Assembly: GCA_964601355.1 (NCBI GenBank)
Contig: CAZRNB010000075.1
Span: 1 to 14,779 of the forward strand
Length of the DNA stretch: 14,779 bases
Reading direction: 5' to 3'
Source of the DNA: CAZRNB01 sp964601355
Lineage (GTDB): Bacteria > Planctomycetota > Phycisphaerae > Sedimentisphaerales > Anaerobacaceae
This document shows positions 1 to 9,700 of the stretch, one piece after another. Made by a program: the position numbers and the translations under genes. The notes beneath the pieces were generated by a model. The model was not told the DNA's origin. It saw only the letters and a list, made by a program, of their open reading frames with translations, and searched no databases. The first letter of the stretch is position 1. Each line of letters begins with the position of its first letter.

Positions 1-55
1 GCCGTTTGGGGCAACTAAAAAAAATCTTAGGTACTCAAACTGACCGATTCGTATT

Positions 56-124
56 GTCATACCCGCGAAGGCGGGTATCCATTTTCCATATTGTAGCAAT
101 AGATTCCCGCTTTCGCGGGAATGA
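56..124. repeat. Pair of inverted REP-like palindromes
   Basis: Two copies of a short palindromic element face each other, at 56-80 and 102-124, separated by 21 bases. The right copy contains the perfect palindrome ATTCCCGCTTTCGCGGGAAT (103-122). The left copy, read forward, matches the reverse complement of the right copy at 21 of 24 positions. Two of the three differences are compensatory: an A/T pair in one stem is T/A in the other, so the hairpin is kept. The core fits the dRS3 pattern known from Neisseria (ATTCCC-N8-GGGAAT), and similar repeats are dispersed in many genomes. It lies 63 bases past the stop of the leftward cmk-plsC gene and could stop or stabilise that transcript, but no U-tract follows the stem. 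Confidence 0.8.
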
Positions 125-186
125 CATTCGTCGTTATACGATTGTTAAATAATCACTTATGGATTTTTCTCATAAAAAATAAACAA

Positions 187-1605
187 CTACAAATAATTAT
201 ATGGCTGCTTGCCTTGCCTGAGCCTGCACTGCTTCTGCATCTGTCTAAGCTTATCCGTAAGAACACTGGCAAGCATTTCATCGTTCATATTGCGTATCTG
301 TTCATATTCTATCAACTTTCCAAAACAGACGTTGATTGTACCTGATGAAAAGATTTTTTTATGTCTCGGCCAGCATTCAAAAGCCCCATCAATCAAGACA
401 GGTACAATCGCTGCTTGTGAACGCCTGCACAAGAGGCCGAGACCGGGTTTGAGCTGCTGGATTCTTCCATCGCTTGTCCGCGTGGCTTCGGGGAAAAGAC
501 AAATGCCCCGCCCCTGGTTAAGCCTGGCGATAACCTGACGTATTGAAGCAATATCAGCCTGGTCCCGCTTCACCGGTATTGCATCGACCGAACGAATAAG
601 AACGCCGAAAAACTTGTTGGAAAACAGTGATTCTCTTGCCATGAAAAGCAACTGCCGTCTCAATGGCACCCCGCAAAAAACTGGGTCGAGAAAACTTTGA
701 TGATTGCTCGCCAATATAAAAGGACCTTCGACGGGGACGTTCTCTCTGCCGAAGGAACGAAAGCGAAAAAAAAGAATACAAAAAAGCCTGCAAGCCCAGC
801 GAGCAAGCCAGTACCAGGCCGGTCGGAGGCCGGAGGGCAGACGACAGAGGACTGCCGGAGGACGGAGGACAGAGGACGGAGGACGAACCTTCTGTCTTCT
901 GTCCTCTGTTTTCTGTCTTCTGTCTTTTGATCGGAGGCATTTTTCTCGTACACAGCGTAAGACTTTTTCCACGACGTCTTCCAAACTTAAATTAGTAGTA
1001 TCAATAACAATAGCATCATGGGCAGGCTTTAATGGGCCGACGGCTCTATCTTCATCGCTTTTGTCTCTGTGCTCTATGGCTTCCTCTATCTGCTCCAGGC
1101 CTTGAGTGTCTCCTTTTGCCTGCAGCTCAGCCCGTCTTCTTCTTGCCCTCTCGCGTAAATCAGCCGTCAGATAAAATTTTAGATCAGCGTCTTCAAACGC
1201 CACCGTGCCCTGGTCTCTGCCTTCGGTGATAATTTGTTTGCGGCCTGCGGCAAATTGCCGCTGCATGTTGACAAGCTCAGCCCGCAGCGCAGCTTTTGAG
1301 GCAATATGCCGAACGTTGGCGGTGACTTCAGGCCGGCGTATCTGCTCGGTGACATCCATTCCATCGACGAAAGCGGCCATCCCATCCTTATGAGCCGTGA
1401 ATTTAAAACTATGCGTCTGTATAATCTCGAGCAGCTTATCCTCGTTATTCATATCTGCACCTGCCCGCATCGCGGCGAGCGTAACTGCGCGGTACATCGC
1501 GCCGGTGTCGAGGAAGCTGACGCCGAGTGTTTTAGCCAGGAGCTTGGCGACGGTGCTTTTACCACTGCCGGCAGGGCCGTCAATTGTTATAATAAAATTC
1601 GTCAT
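187..1605 (-). CDS. Cytidylate kinase / 1-acylglycerol-3-phosphate acyltransferase fusion (Cmk-PlsC)
   Basis: This 472-residue protein joins two enzymes. Residues 1 to about 222 are cytidylate kinase, which phosphorylates CMP and dCMP with ATP. The P-loop GPAGSGKST is at 10-18, LDTGAMYRAVT follows, and GRDQGTVAFEDADLKFYL is the conserved core (GRDIGT in most homologues, here Q for I). Residues about 262-472 are a PlsC-type acyltransferase, which makes phosphatidic acid at the inner membrane. A hydrophobic stretch (WYWLARWACRLFCILFF) precedes the NHQSFLD catalytic block (H302, D307), and FPEATRTSDG (E373) is the substrate-binding block. The linker, residues 226-261, is encoded entirely by a heptamer repeat array. 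The start is the ATG at 1603-1605, the only one that keeps the whole P-loop strand; no clear Shine-Dalgarno precedes it. The phosphatase gene ends 61 bases upstream on the same strand, so co-transcription is likely. The identity of both halves is secure; that they work as one polypeptide is read from the open frame. Confidence 0.93.
   Translation of the reverse strand: MTNFIITIDGPAGSGKSTVAKLLAKTLGVSFLDTGAMYRAVTLAAMRAGADMNNEDKLLEIIQTHSFKFTAHKDGMAAFVDGMDVTEQIRRPEVTANVRHIASKAALRAELVNMQRQFAAGRKQIITEGRDQGTVAFEDADLKFYLTADLRERARRRRAELQAKGDTQGLEQIEEAIEHRDKSDEDRAVGPLKPAHDAIVIDTTNLSLEDVVEKVLRCVREKCLRSKDRRQKTEDRRQKVRPPSSVLRPPAVLCRLPSGLRPAWYWLARWACRLFCILFFRFRSFGRENVPVEGPFILASNHQSFLDPVFCGVPLRRQLLFMARESLFSNKFFGVLIRSVDAIPVKRDQADIASIRQVIARLNQGRGICLFPEATRTSDGRIQQLKPGLGLLCRRSQAAIVPVLIDGAFECWPRHKKIFSSGTINVCFGKLIEYEQIRNMNDEMLASVLTDKLRQMQKQCRLRQGKQPYNYL
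823..928. repeat. Palindromic heptamer array inside cmk-plsC
   Basis: On the + strand, units of the type CGGAGGA/CAGAGGA (823-887) are followed by units of the type CTTCTGT/CCTCTGT (889-928). The two halves are roughly inverse complements; for example ACAGAGGAC at 869-877 pairs exactly with GTCCTCTGT at 901-909. The array lies wholly within the linker between the kinase and acyltransferase domains and encodes a basic, proline-rich stretch (RRQKTEDRRQK, then PPSSVLRPP). The unit is 7 bases, so gain or loss of one unit would shift the frame. Confidence 0.85.
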
Positions 1606-1606
1606 T

Positions 1607-1699
1607 TACACGGACTGAGACGAACGGCAGACGGACTAACACGGAGGCCGGGCTGTTCTGTGCTTGTCAGTGTTTTTGTCCGTGTGCGTCCGCGTTTAT
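1607..1699. repeat. Degenerate (CA)CGGAC-type repeat at a gene boundary
   Basis: Units close to ACACGGAC or ACGGACT recur at 1609-1616, 1630-1636, 1639-1643 and, inverted, at 1678-1685 (GTCCGTGT) and 1688-1694. They fill the spacer between the phosphatase and cmk-plsC genes and run into the phosphatase 3' end, where they supply its last few codons (residues ADAHGQKH). No protein or RNA is evident here. It is a short-unit filler repeat of a different sequence family from the heptamer array. Confidence 0.6.
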
Positions 1700-3031
1700 C
1701 TTGACAACGATAATACTTGTATCATCAATCTGGTCGGCAAGCCCCACAAACCGTCTTCTATAAGCCAATATATTTTTAAGCATCTGCTGAACCGTGCCGT
1801 CGGCAAATTTTTTGGCGGTCTCGATTAAATTTTCCCTGCCCCACCACTGGCCTTCAAAATTGGCCGCATCAATCATGCCGTCGGTATAAAAAATCAAACA
1901 ATCGTCGTTTTTCAGCTCGACCGTTTCAATCTCATACTTCGCATTTTTATCAACTCCAAGCACGAGCCCGCCTTTTTCCAAATTAATAATCTGGCCTTTT
2001 CTTATCAGCACGGCCGGCTCATGCCCACAATTGCAATAACTCATAATCTGCTCTTTAGCGTCAATGACGGCGTAAAAGAGGGTAATAAACTCGCCTTCGC
2101 GGCACTCTCTGCAGGCCATTTTATTGAGCTTATGGATAGCTCCCTGGCTCCAGAAAATGTTCGCAGCACAGGTTAAATCTCTCTCCAGCAGCTCACTATT
2201 ACAGAAGTCCTCGTTATTGCTTAGTCGAACGTTATCTTCGCCGTATTCGGTATCCATATAAGCCCACAATGCACCCCGAAACAGGCTCATCATAAGCGCA
2301 GCGGGAATCCCTTTACCTATTACGTCGGCAATGGCAGCTGCCACACAGCCATCAGCTATCCTAAGAAAATCGTAAAAATCGCCGCCCACGTCAAAACAAG
2401 GAATATAAGTAGCCGCAATATCTAATCCCGCTATCCGTGGCGCCTCTTCCGGAATCATCTTTCGCTGGATAAATCCTGCCAGCCGCATCTGCTCAGCTGC
2501 TCGTGCACCCTCAATAGCTCTGGCGTAAAGCTTGGCGTTGGTTATTGCAACGGCACACTGCGAGGCGACCGCACGGGCAAGGTTGATGTCATCTTCATCA
2601 AAGTGCATAGGCTTAGGGCTATAAAGCCGAAGCACGCCAATAGGCTTATTCCTGAACTGCATAGCCACTGTAAGCTGGCTGACCAAGCCTTCCTTAATGG
2701 TGGCCTCTTTATATTTAACCCTGTCATCGACCCGCATATCATCCAGCACCACCGCTTCGCCGGCAAAAGCGGCTTTAACCACGGCGTCGTCTTTAGTAAC
2801 CGGCCCTTTGTTGCGGTATTCATTGCTGAGCCCATAAGTGCTTCGCATCTTCAAATCATTGGTCTGCTCATCGAGCAGCCGTATTGAGCAGGCCTTGACG
2901 CCGACAATTTTCACCGCCGCCTCAGCGAGCTTATCCAGAACCTCTGGAAGCGAGAATTCACCCGCCACCAGCGTAGTAAGCTGGTAAATCTGCTCATCTC
3001 TTTCTATTTGTTTTTTTGTTTTTCTTGGCAT
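1667..3031 (-). CDS. GAF-domain SpoIIE/PP2C-type serine phosphatase (RsbU-like)
   Basis: This 454-residue protein has an N-terminal GAF sensor domain (about residues 15-168, including SIRLLDEQTNDLKM and IGVLRLYSPKP), a short helical linker and a C-terminal PPM/SpoIIE phosphatase domain (about 180-448). Metal-binding and core motifs are visible: DVGGDFYDF near 214-222, ADVIGKGIPAALMMS near 234-248, NCGHEPAVL, GLVLGV, FYTDGMIDA near 384, and DDTSIIVV near 441. In this family the enzyme dephosphorylates an anti-sigma-factor antagonist in a partner-switching cascade. The signal sensed by the GAF domain is unknown, and no partner kinase or STAS protein is nearby. No membrane segment is seen, so it is probably cytoplasmic. 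A stretch with CRECREGE (about residues 310-317) sits between phosphatase motifs and is unusual. The last residues come from a repeat. A promoter match lies about 100 bases upstream. Confidence 0.92.
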   Translation of the reverse strand: MPRKTKKQIERDEQIYQLTTLVAGEFSLPEVLDKLAEAAVKIVGVKACSIRLLDEQTNDLKMRSTYGLSNEYRNKGPVTKDDAVVKAAFAGEAVVLDDMRVDDRVKYKEATIKEGLVSQLTVAMQFRNKPIGVLRLYSPKPMHFDEDDINLARAVASQCAVAITNAKLYARAIEGARAAEQMRLAGFIQRKMIPEEAPRIAGLDIAATYIPCFDVGGDFYDFLRIADGCVAAAIADVIGKGIPAALMMSLFRGALWAYMDTEYGEDNVRLSNNEDFCNSELLERDLTCAANIFWSQGAIHKLNKMACRECREGEFITLFYAVIDAKEQIMSYCNCGHEPAVLIRKGQIINLEKGGLVLGVDKNAKYEIETVELKNDDCLIFYTDGMIDAANFEGQWWGRENLIETAKKFADGTVQQMLKNILAYRRRFVGLADQIDDTSIIVVKINADAHGQKH

Positions 3032-3060
3032 AATCTTTTAACACAAACCGCTCCCCGCTC

Positions 3061-3077
3061 CCCGCTTTCGCGGTGAC
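3061..3077. repeat. Decayed copy of the REP-like palindrome
   Basis: CCCGCTTTCGCGG at 3061-3073 is identical to 107-119 of the palindrome at 103-122. It is followed by TGAC, whereas the intact copy has GAATGAC, so three bases of the stem are lost. Short CGCTCCC repeats precede it. It lies in the leader of the leftward phosphatase gene. Confidence 0.55.
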
Positions 3078-3138
3078 AAGCTTGCCCTCCGCAGGACACC
3101 TTTCGGCGCTGCAAATGCAGGGGGCAGAGTCAGGCCGG

Positions 3139-3167
3139 ATTATACTCGACTTTAAGACGCAAGTGAA
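3139..3167 (-). promoter_or_regulatory. Leftward promoter for the phosphatase-cmk-plsC unit
   Basis: Read on the minus strand, TTCACT (3167-3162) is followed after exactly 17 bases by a perfect TATAAT (3144-3139). The start of transcription would fall near 3132, leaving a leader of about 100 bases before the ATG at 3031. The -35 element lies inside the left arm of an inverted repeat. Confidence 0.55.
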
Positions 3168-3212
3168 CCTAAATCTATTTTATACTATCCATCTCTTGAA
3201 TTGTTCACTTGC
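3159..3212. promoter_or_regulatory. Perfect 10-bp inverted repeat, candidate operator between divergent genes
   Basis: GCAAGTGAAC at 3159-3168 is the exact reverse complement of GTTCACTTGC at 3203-3212, with 34 bases between. The left arm covers the -35 region of the leftward promoter and the right arm overlaps the best rightward -35 match. It could be a paired operator for a regulator controlling both directions; a simple hairpin is also possible. No regulator gene is in the window. Confidence 0.4.
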
Positions 3213-3237
3213 ACAAGTTGACTATATTGACTAATAT
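3209..3237 (+). promoter_or_regulatory. Possible rightward promoter for acylphosphatase
   Basis: TTGCAC (3209-3214) and TAATAT (3232-3237) are spaced by 17 bases. Both are only partial matches to the sigma-70 consensus, and other pairings in this A+T-rich stretch are possible. Confidence 0.3.
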
Positions 3238-3259
3238 TTGAACGGTATAAACTGTAATA

Positions 3260-3304
3260 CTCGATAACCGTCGAACATCAAGTATCGAAAATCGAGCATC
3301 AAGC
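3260..3304. repeat. TCGA/ATCAAG-type degenerate repeat before acylphosphatase
   Basis: Short units such as TCGATAAC, TCGAACATCAAG, TATCGAAA and TCGAGCATCAAG follow each other directly up to the acylphosphatase start codon. The second and last units share 11 of 12 bases. The repeat takes the place where a Shine-Dalgarno sequence would be expected, and none is visible. Confidence 0.6.
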
Positions 3305-3305
3305 T

Positions 3306-3575
3306 ATGATTGCCAAACACATAATCTTTATTGGACAGGTTCAGGGCGTGGGCTTTCGCTACACCGCTCACCGGATAGCGGGCCGCTATGAGCTGACCGG
3401 CTTTGTCCGCAACCTGCCGGATGGCAGCGTCGAGATACTTGCCCAGGGAGTCCCGCGGGATATAGAAGACTTCCTTAGAGATATAAGAAATGTTTTTACC
3501 GGCTATATCACAGAAACCGAAATAAACGAAGTTTCGCCAGACCCTAAATACAAAGACTTTAGAATCACCTTCTAA
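3306..3575 (+). CDS. acyP: Acylphosphatase
   Basis: This 89-residue protein is full length for the family. Acylphosphatases hydrolyse carboxyl-phosphate bonds of small acyl phosphates in the cytoplasm. The signature GQVQGVGFR (10-18) supplies the phosphate-binding loop and catalytic arginine R18. The second block, GFVRNLPDGSVE (32-43), supplies catalytic asparagine N36. The C-terminal strand KDFRITF is also typical. The ATG at 3306 places the first beta strand correctly and is the only suitable start, although it follows a degenerate repeat and has no obvious ribosome binding site, so translation may be weak. It stands alone between the divergent phosphatase unit and the large exported protein, which has its own promoter. 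The identification is firm; its cellular substrate is not shown by context. Confidence 0.95.
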   Translation: MIAKHIIFIGQVQGVGFRYTAHRIAGRYELTGFVRNLPDGSVEILAQGVPRDIEDFLRDIRNVFTGYITETEINEVSPDPKYKDFRITF

Positions 3576-3639
3576 CCGGTCCTACCAATCAGCTTTTCAC
3601 GCAATACGCATTATGACTGTCGCAATACATCTCATTTTT

Positions 3640-3696
3640 TTGTTTTTTATCTGCTTTTTTGATATAATTTGCGCAATTAGTAATAGTTAGAGGAGG
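3640..3696 (+). promoter_or_regulatory. Promoter and ribosome binding site of the giant exported protein
   Basis: TTGTTT (3640-3645) and a perfect TATAAT (3663-3668) are separated by 17 bases, giving a start near 3675. AGGAGG at 3691-3696 lies 8 bases before the ATG at 3705 and fixes that start. The leader is therefore only about 30 bases. Confidence 0.6.
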
Positions 3697-3704
3697 CCAA
3701 ACTT

Positions 3705-6700
3705 ATGCGGAAAGAAAGTCTTGAAAGTCTTTTTGAATTTTCAATAATAGTGGCGGTCTTTCTCTGTATAACTAGCGCTTATGCTAATCAAGGTAGCATT
3801 ATCGCTTTGGATACAGGCTCCGTTTCCAGGACACGCTTTGTGGCTGTCGAAGGTGGTGCGGAACATAGTCTTGCCCTCAGAACCGATGGCTCTCTTGTTG
3901 CCTGGGGTAGGAATAATTATGGTCAGTGCGATGTCCCTTCCGGCACAAACTACGTAGCCATTGCCGCAGGTGGTTGGCATAATCTTGCTCTCAAATCCGA
4001 TGGCTCTATTGTTGCCTGGGGCAATAATGATAATGGCCGCAGCAACGCACCTCCTGGAAATTATATAGCCATCGCTGCCGGTGGAGGACACAGTCTTGCC
4101 ATTAAATCCGATGGCTCTCTTGCTGCCTGGGGTATGAATGAGACTGGTCAGTGTAATGTTCCTGCGGGGGCAGACTTCAAAGCGATTGCCGCCGGCTGGG
4201 AGCATTGTCTCGCTCTTAAATCCGATGGCTCAATCGTTGCCTGGGGCGCTAATTCCTGGGGTCAATGCAACGTTCCTGCCGGCAACGACTATATAGCCAT
4301 TGCTGCCGGTTATAATCATAGTCTCGCCCTGAAATCTGATGGCTCAATTGTTGCCTGGGGTCTAAATGATTATGGTCAATGCAATGTACCTTCCGGGAGA
4401 AACTTCAAAGCCATTGCTGCTGATGGGAGCCACAATCTCGCACAAAAAAGTGACGGCTCTCTTGTTGCCTGGGGTTTGAATAGTGATGGTCAGTGCAATG
4501 TCCCAGCCGGCAGCGACTTTATTGCCATTGCCGCAGGTGCGCGGCACAGTCTTGCTCTAAAGAGTAATGGCTCTCTTATCGTCTGGGGCTTCAATTATTT
4601 TGGTCAGGCCAATGTCCCTTCCGATACGCCGGTAGCTTTACAAAATCTCGATACAACCTGTTTTGCAGAATGGTTGGATGGCGCTGAACAACCAATAACT
4701 AATGTCTCCGGTCCCGACTATGTGCTTTGGACTCAGATCAGCCAGCTCGGTTACTCCGGCCTAGTATATGGTGATTCTCTAAACAGTGGCTGGCGGCATC
4801 TACGGATAGGCTTCAAAACGCCGGTGCAGGTCGGTACGGTACTGGTATTAGGAAATGGCCAGCTTAGTGTTCTAAAACCCGATGCTGTTTATCCCGGCAA
4901 TCTCAATAACGACGATGATTGGATTGCGGCTGAGCGTTTGACTACCGATAACACAATATCATTGGATGAGCACCCTTTCAGCGACCCAATCAGCAAAGAG
5001 TCAATCAAAGATGGGCTGACACCATACGATAAATATAAAACACGCATAACGGCCTGGGTGCTTCTGCCGGGCACAAGCACACGGGCCTTAAGGTTCAGCC
5101 ATTACGTCGAGCCATATAACCCATCAGTCATCTGCAATTATGACCCTGAAAGGACAAGCTACTATTCAGCCTGGCTCGGTGGAGTGTACGTCATGGCTCA
5201 GCGGTTTAGCAACATTGCTCCGCAGGCCATAGCCATAACCAGCTCCGGCCAGACCTGGGCAGCACGCATTAATAACTCCGTAAGTAATATATGGAGTGCC
5301 TGGGATAATAGCAAATCTGGAAATCCACTTTGGACGGGCAGTGACCACGTTGTTTCAGACGACAATCCGGAATGGGTTATGCTCGTTTGGCCGACAGAAG
5401 TGCTATGCAGTGGCATCACCACATGCTTAACAGGCTTTGGCATGGCTGAAGTTCAGGCTTACGTCGGCCCAGCCAATCTGCACCCGCGGGAAGCGCCGGA
5501 ATCGGCGTGGCAAACCATAACGAATTTCATTGGGAACCGGCCTCCAGCTCTTTCAGCAGGATGTAATACGCTCAATTTAGTCTGGTGGGAATTTCCTGCG
5601 ACCATCACGACTCGCGCGCTGCGATTACACATCACTAAGGCTTGGGATGAGAAACTGCTGGACGTTGGAGGAGACTGGACAAAAGATGGCAAGCGAGTCT
5701 GGCTGGGTGAATGGATGTGCTGGTTTCCACTCGGTGAGAGTCCGCTCAACGATTCCATTGTTGCGCATCCAGAAGACTCACATCCGCCAATTCCAGTTTC
5801 CTTCACGCTGGATGAGCCTGGTATTGTCACACTCGTTATAGAGGACGCAAATGGCAATCGCGTGCGAAATCTGGTCAGCGAGACACCATTCCCTGCTGGC
5901 ACAAACGTCGTTTGGTGGGATGGCTTTGATGACCGCGGCGTCCTCACGGTTGACGGTATCGGGAATATCCACTTCGACGATGTGCTGTGTATGAACTATG
6001 GCAATTACGGAGTCAATCAGATTCAAAGACGGCTTGTTGAGCCGGGCACTTATCAGGTGCGTGGACTAGTGCGAAAGCCAATTGATTTAAGTTATGAGCT
6101 CACAGTCTATAATGCCGGCAATCCCCCTTGGAACACGTCCGACAGAACGGGTATGTGGCTGACAGACCACAGCCCGCCGGAAGACGTGATTTTCCTGCCC
6201 ACTCCGACCCCTCGCGTGCTGATAGCAAGCCTATGCTCCGAGTCAGGGGATGGGCTTGTATGGACCGATTTGAAGGGCCAGAAACTTAAAGGCCGGCATT
6301 CAGTTAATGAAGGCTGGAGCGGCGCATCACATTTAGCTCGCGACATCGGCACAGAACCCGTGCCGGGAGTTGATGTTTATATCGGCTCATCGTATGGCGA
6401 GATCCGTCTCCACTCAATCTGCAACTACAATTTGCATACAATTCTCATCTGGCAATTTCCAGATCAGTCTCAAGAGGGTCTTGGTGGTTTGGCAGTTTTC
6501 AATGGACGAATAGTTGCAAATCTTAATAAGATGAGCCAATTGATGTTCGTGGATGCTGCGACCGGTCAGGTGGAGGGCTTTGCGCCGCTGGCAGATGCAC
6601 GTGGACTTATCTTCGACCCCCAGGGACGTTTGCTCGCACTGGTTGGTAATCGTCTTCTCCGTTATAACCTTGACGCAAATTCCATCGTTCTGCCGAGTCC

Positions 6701-9700
6701 AGAAGTTTTGGCCAGCGGTCTCGATGACCCGCGATATGTAACGCTGGACAACTATGGCAACTTTTATGTAAGCCAGCATGGCAGCAGCAACCAAGTACGT
6801 GTGTTCACGAACACAGGTGCCTTTGTGCGCGACATAGGAACTCGCGGAATTCCTCAAGCAGGCCCTTATGATCCAACCCAGATGCACAATCCCAATGGGC
6901 TGACGGTTACACCTGACGGCCATCTCTGGGTAGCCGAAACCGACTTCGGCCCCAAACGAGTAAGCATCTGGAATCTCGACGGCACGTTTGTAAAAGCGCT
7001 TTACGGCCCATCTCAATATGGCGGCGGCGGCGAGCTTGACCCGGCTGACAAATCGCGTTTCTACTACTTCAATTACGTAGGGATGGAGTTCCTCCTGGAC
7101 TGGACCAATGGAACAAGTGAATTAGTTAATATTTACTATAGACCTGACCCGGATGACCTTAAACTGCCCGCTGAAGTGGGGGAGAGCGGCGGACCACAAA
7201 CGCCCATTTATCTCAACGGCAGAACATATATGGTGAACGCATTCAATTGTTCAGCAGGTGGCGCAAGGCGGCCTGGGGCTGGAATCTGGCTAACGCGTGA
7301 TGGACGCCCTATTCCAGTGGCTACAATTGGAGTTACTCGTCATACAGGGGGCGGGGGCGTACCGATCGAATGGGATGTTATTGCTAAAGAGCCTTTTGCA
7401 TCATTAGTGCCGGAAGGAGTATGGACGTTTTCCTGGTGCGATTTGAATGATGATGCCCATTTACAGGCCAACGAGCTGCAGTTTGCTCCTGAAAATCCGG
7501 GACTCATTACAATCAATGGAAAACTGGAAATATGCACCTCTGCTGCGAAGGTCTTCTCTCCGGTCGGTTTCACAACCGGCGGTGCGCCAATCTACAACCT
7601 TACCCAAGGCCAGCTCATGATCGAGGGATTTTTCCTCAATGAAGCCGGTACCAGCTGCCAGGTGCTGCCGATAGCAGATGGATGGACATTCACCACGGGT
7701 GGACCGCTACGTGGTATTCGCAATGGCGAGGTAGTCTGGACGTATCCGAATCCTCGGCCAAGCCTGGGTGCAGCGCATTGGCCGAAGGAGTCTCCGCTTC
7801 CATCCTATCCCGGCCAGCTCATCGGCACTATGAGGCTTCTTGGTCTGCCAATCACAGTGCCAGGCTCCGATGCAGGTGAAATTATGGCCATCAATGGAAA
7901 CTATGGAAACATTTATCTGATTACTACCGATGGTCTATTTGTCGCAACCTTATTCAAAGATTTCCGAGCAGCCCCTCTCTGGTCAATGCCCCAAGACGAA
8001 CGCGGGATATTGCTAAATGATGTGACCCTTGAAGATGAATGTTTTTGGCCTTTTATCAAGGTAACACCCGATGGAAATGTCTATCTGACGGCTGGCAAGA
8101 ATTATTCCAGCATAGTTCGGGTGGATGGTTTGGACTCAATTCGGCGGTTCACTGCACCGAATGTAATCGTAACATCCGAATTGATAACGCAAGCAAGCGA
8201 ATATCCATTCCAGCACGAGGCAGAACGCATAGCCGTAGAGGGACGCGACGTCCTGACAGTAGATGCCCTTAAAACTCCTCCAGTAGTCGATGGCTTATTG
8301 GATGAATGGACGAACATCGATTGGGTGGTTCTGGACGACCGATGCTCTGCGGCAGTTGCCGTTTCTCAAGGCCGATTGTATGTCGCCTTGAAAACTGATG
8401 ATTCGCGATTACTTCAGAACTCGGCAGACTCTTTGCTATCCATGGCCTGGAGCGGCGGCGCTTTGGACCTAATGCTCGGAACCGACCCGGATGCCGACCC
8501 ACACCGTACCGCGCCCATTGCCGGCGATTTAAGATTGCTTGTCGCCCAGGTTGATGGAGTTACTAAAGCCGTGCTTTACAGGCCAATCGTGCCGGGAAGC
8601 ACAGATCCTCTATTAGTCAGCACCACCTGGCAAACAAACTATATCGACCGCGTTGATGATGTCAGCCCATATATACAGCTTCGTCGCACCTTAAATGATT
8701 ACGAATGCTCTGTGCCGCTGGCTCTACTGGGCTTAGAGCCGAGGCTCGGCCAAACCGTACTTGGGGACATTGGTATTCTTCGTGGTTACAACCTTTCTGA
8801 TGCCAAGATAAATTGGGCTCCATCCGGATACATCCGAAGCACTGTGCAGTGGGCATACTGGCATAATAAAATCACGGGAGTACTCTTCGATGAAGTCAGC
8901 GGAACAAAACTATGGCCGTGGGTCTGGGGTTGTTGGCAATTTACTCCCAGTGTTTTAAACCAGCTATCTGCCATCAACACTCCGCCGATCCTGTGGCCTA
9001 CTGCGGACCAAACGGTTCGGGTAGGCGAGACGTTAACACTCAACTTAGGCGTTGCGCAGGGTCTCTTTCGGGAATTATTCATGCCCATGGAAAATATGCC
9101 TTGGCCAGCTAATTTCCCAGATAATCCAGTCTCGGCTGAAGTTTGGCCTTACGGTTTCCAGATGCCGTCCAATATAGGCGAATGGTATGGCCAAAGAGTG
9201 CGTGGGTATCTCGTACCGCCGATGACAGGCGAGTACACATTCTGGATTAAGGGTGACGACGAGGTGTTTCTATTCCTGAGCGAGAACGAAAGTCCAATTT
9301 ACAAAGAACAGATTGCCCACGCGATGTATTGGTATGATATGTCAGCCCCGATACATCTTCAAGCAAGCCAACGTTATTACATCGAAGCTATGATGCAGGA
9401 AGCTCTCAATGAAGATTATCTTACGGCATATTGGCAGATGCCGGATGGTACCATTGAAGACCCCATTCCTGCTTGCCGCTTTATCCCCTTTGGGATAGCA
9501 GCTATGTACCCGGATACTGACTGGCCCCCACAGACTTTGAAGTTTAGTCTTGGGCCGGGAGCACCTGCCGGTGCGGTTATTGACCCTAAGACTGGCGTGT
9601 TTTCGTGGACGACAGGCGAAGAGCACGGCGGAGCAGATTATTTAGTGACTATTAAGGTAAGCGACGATGGTGTACCGAGTTTATCATCCGAAACCACCTT

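Noticed and set aside
554..953. Two further minus-strand frames across the heptamer array
   Set aside because: They stay open because the repeat lacks stop codons in any frame, and they lose similarity to PlsC outside the array. They matter only for the frame-shift idea.
1306..1704. A 132-codon + strand frame across the 5' part of cmk-plsC and the spacer
   Set aside because: It is antisense to the conserved kinase core and runs through the CGGAC repeat; no domain is recognised.
3864..4623. Regular repeats that could suggest a CRISPR-like array
   Set aside because: The period of about 114 bases stays in frame and encodes RCC1 units; there are no unique spacers between identical repeats.
6414..7016. 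A 200-codon open frame on the minus strand inside the giant protein gene
   Set aside because: It is antisense to a clear NHL-like propeller region, has no recognisable motif or ribosome binding site, and the + strand frame explains the sequence.
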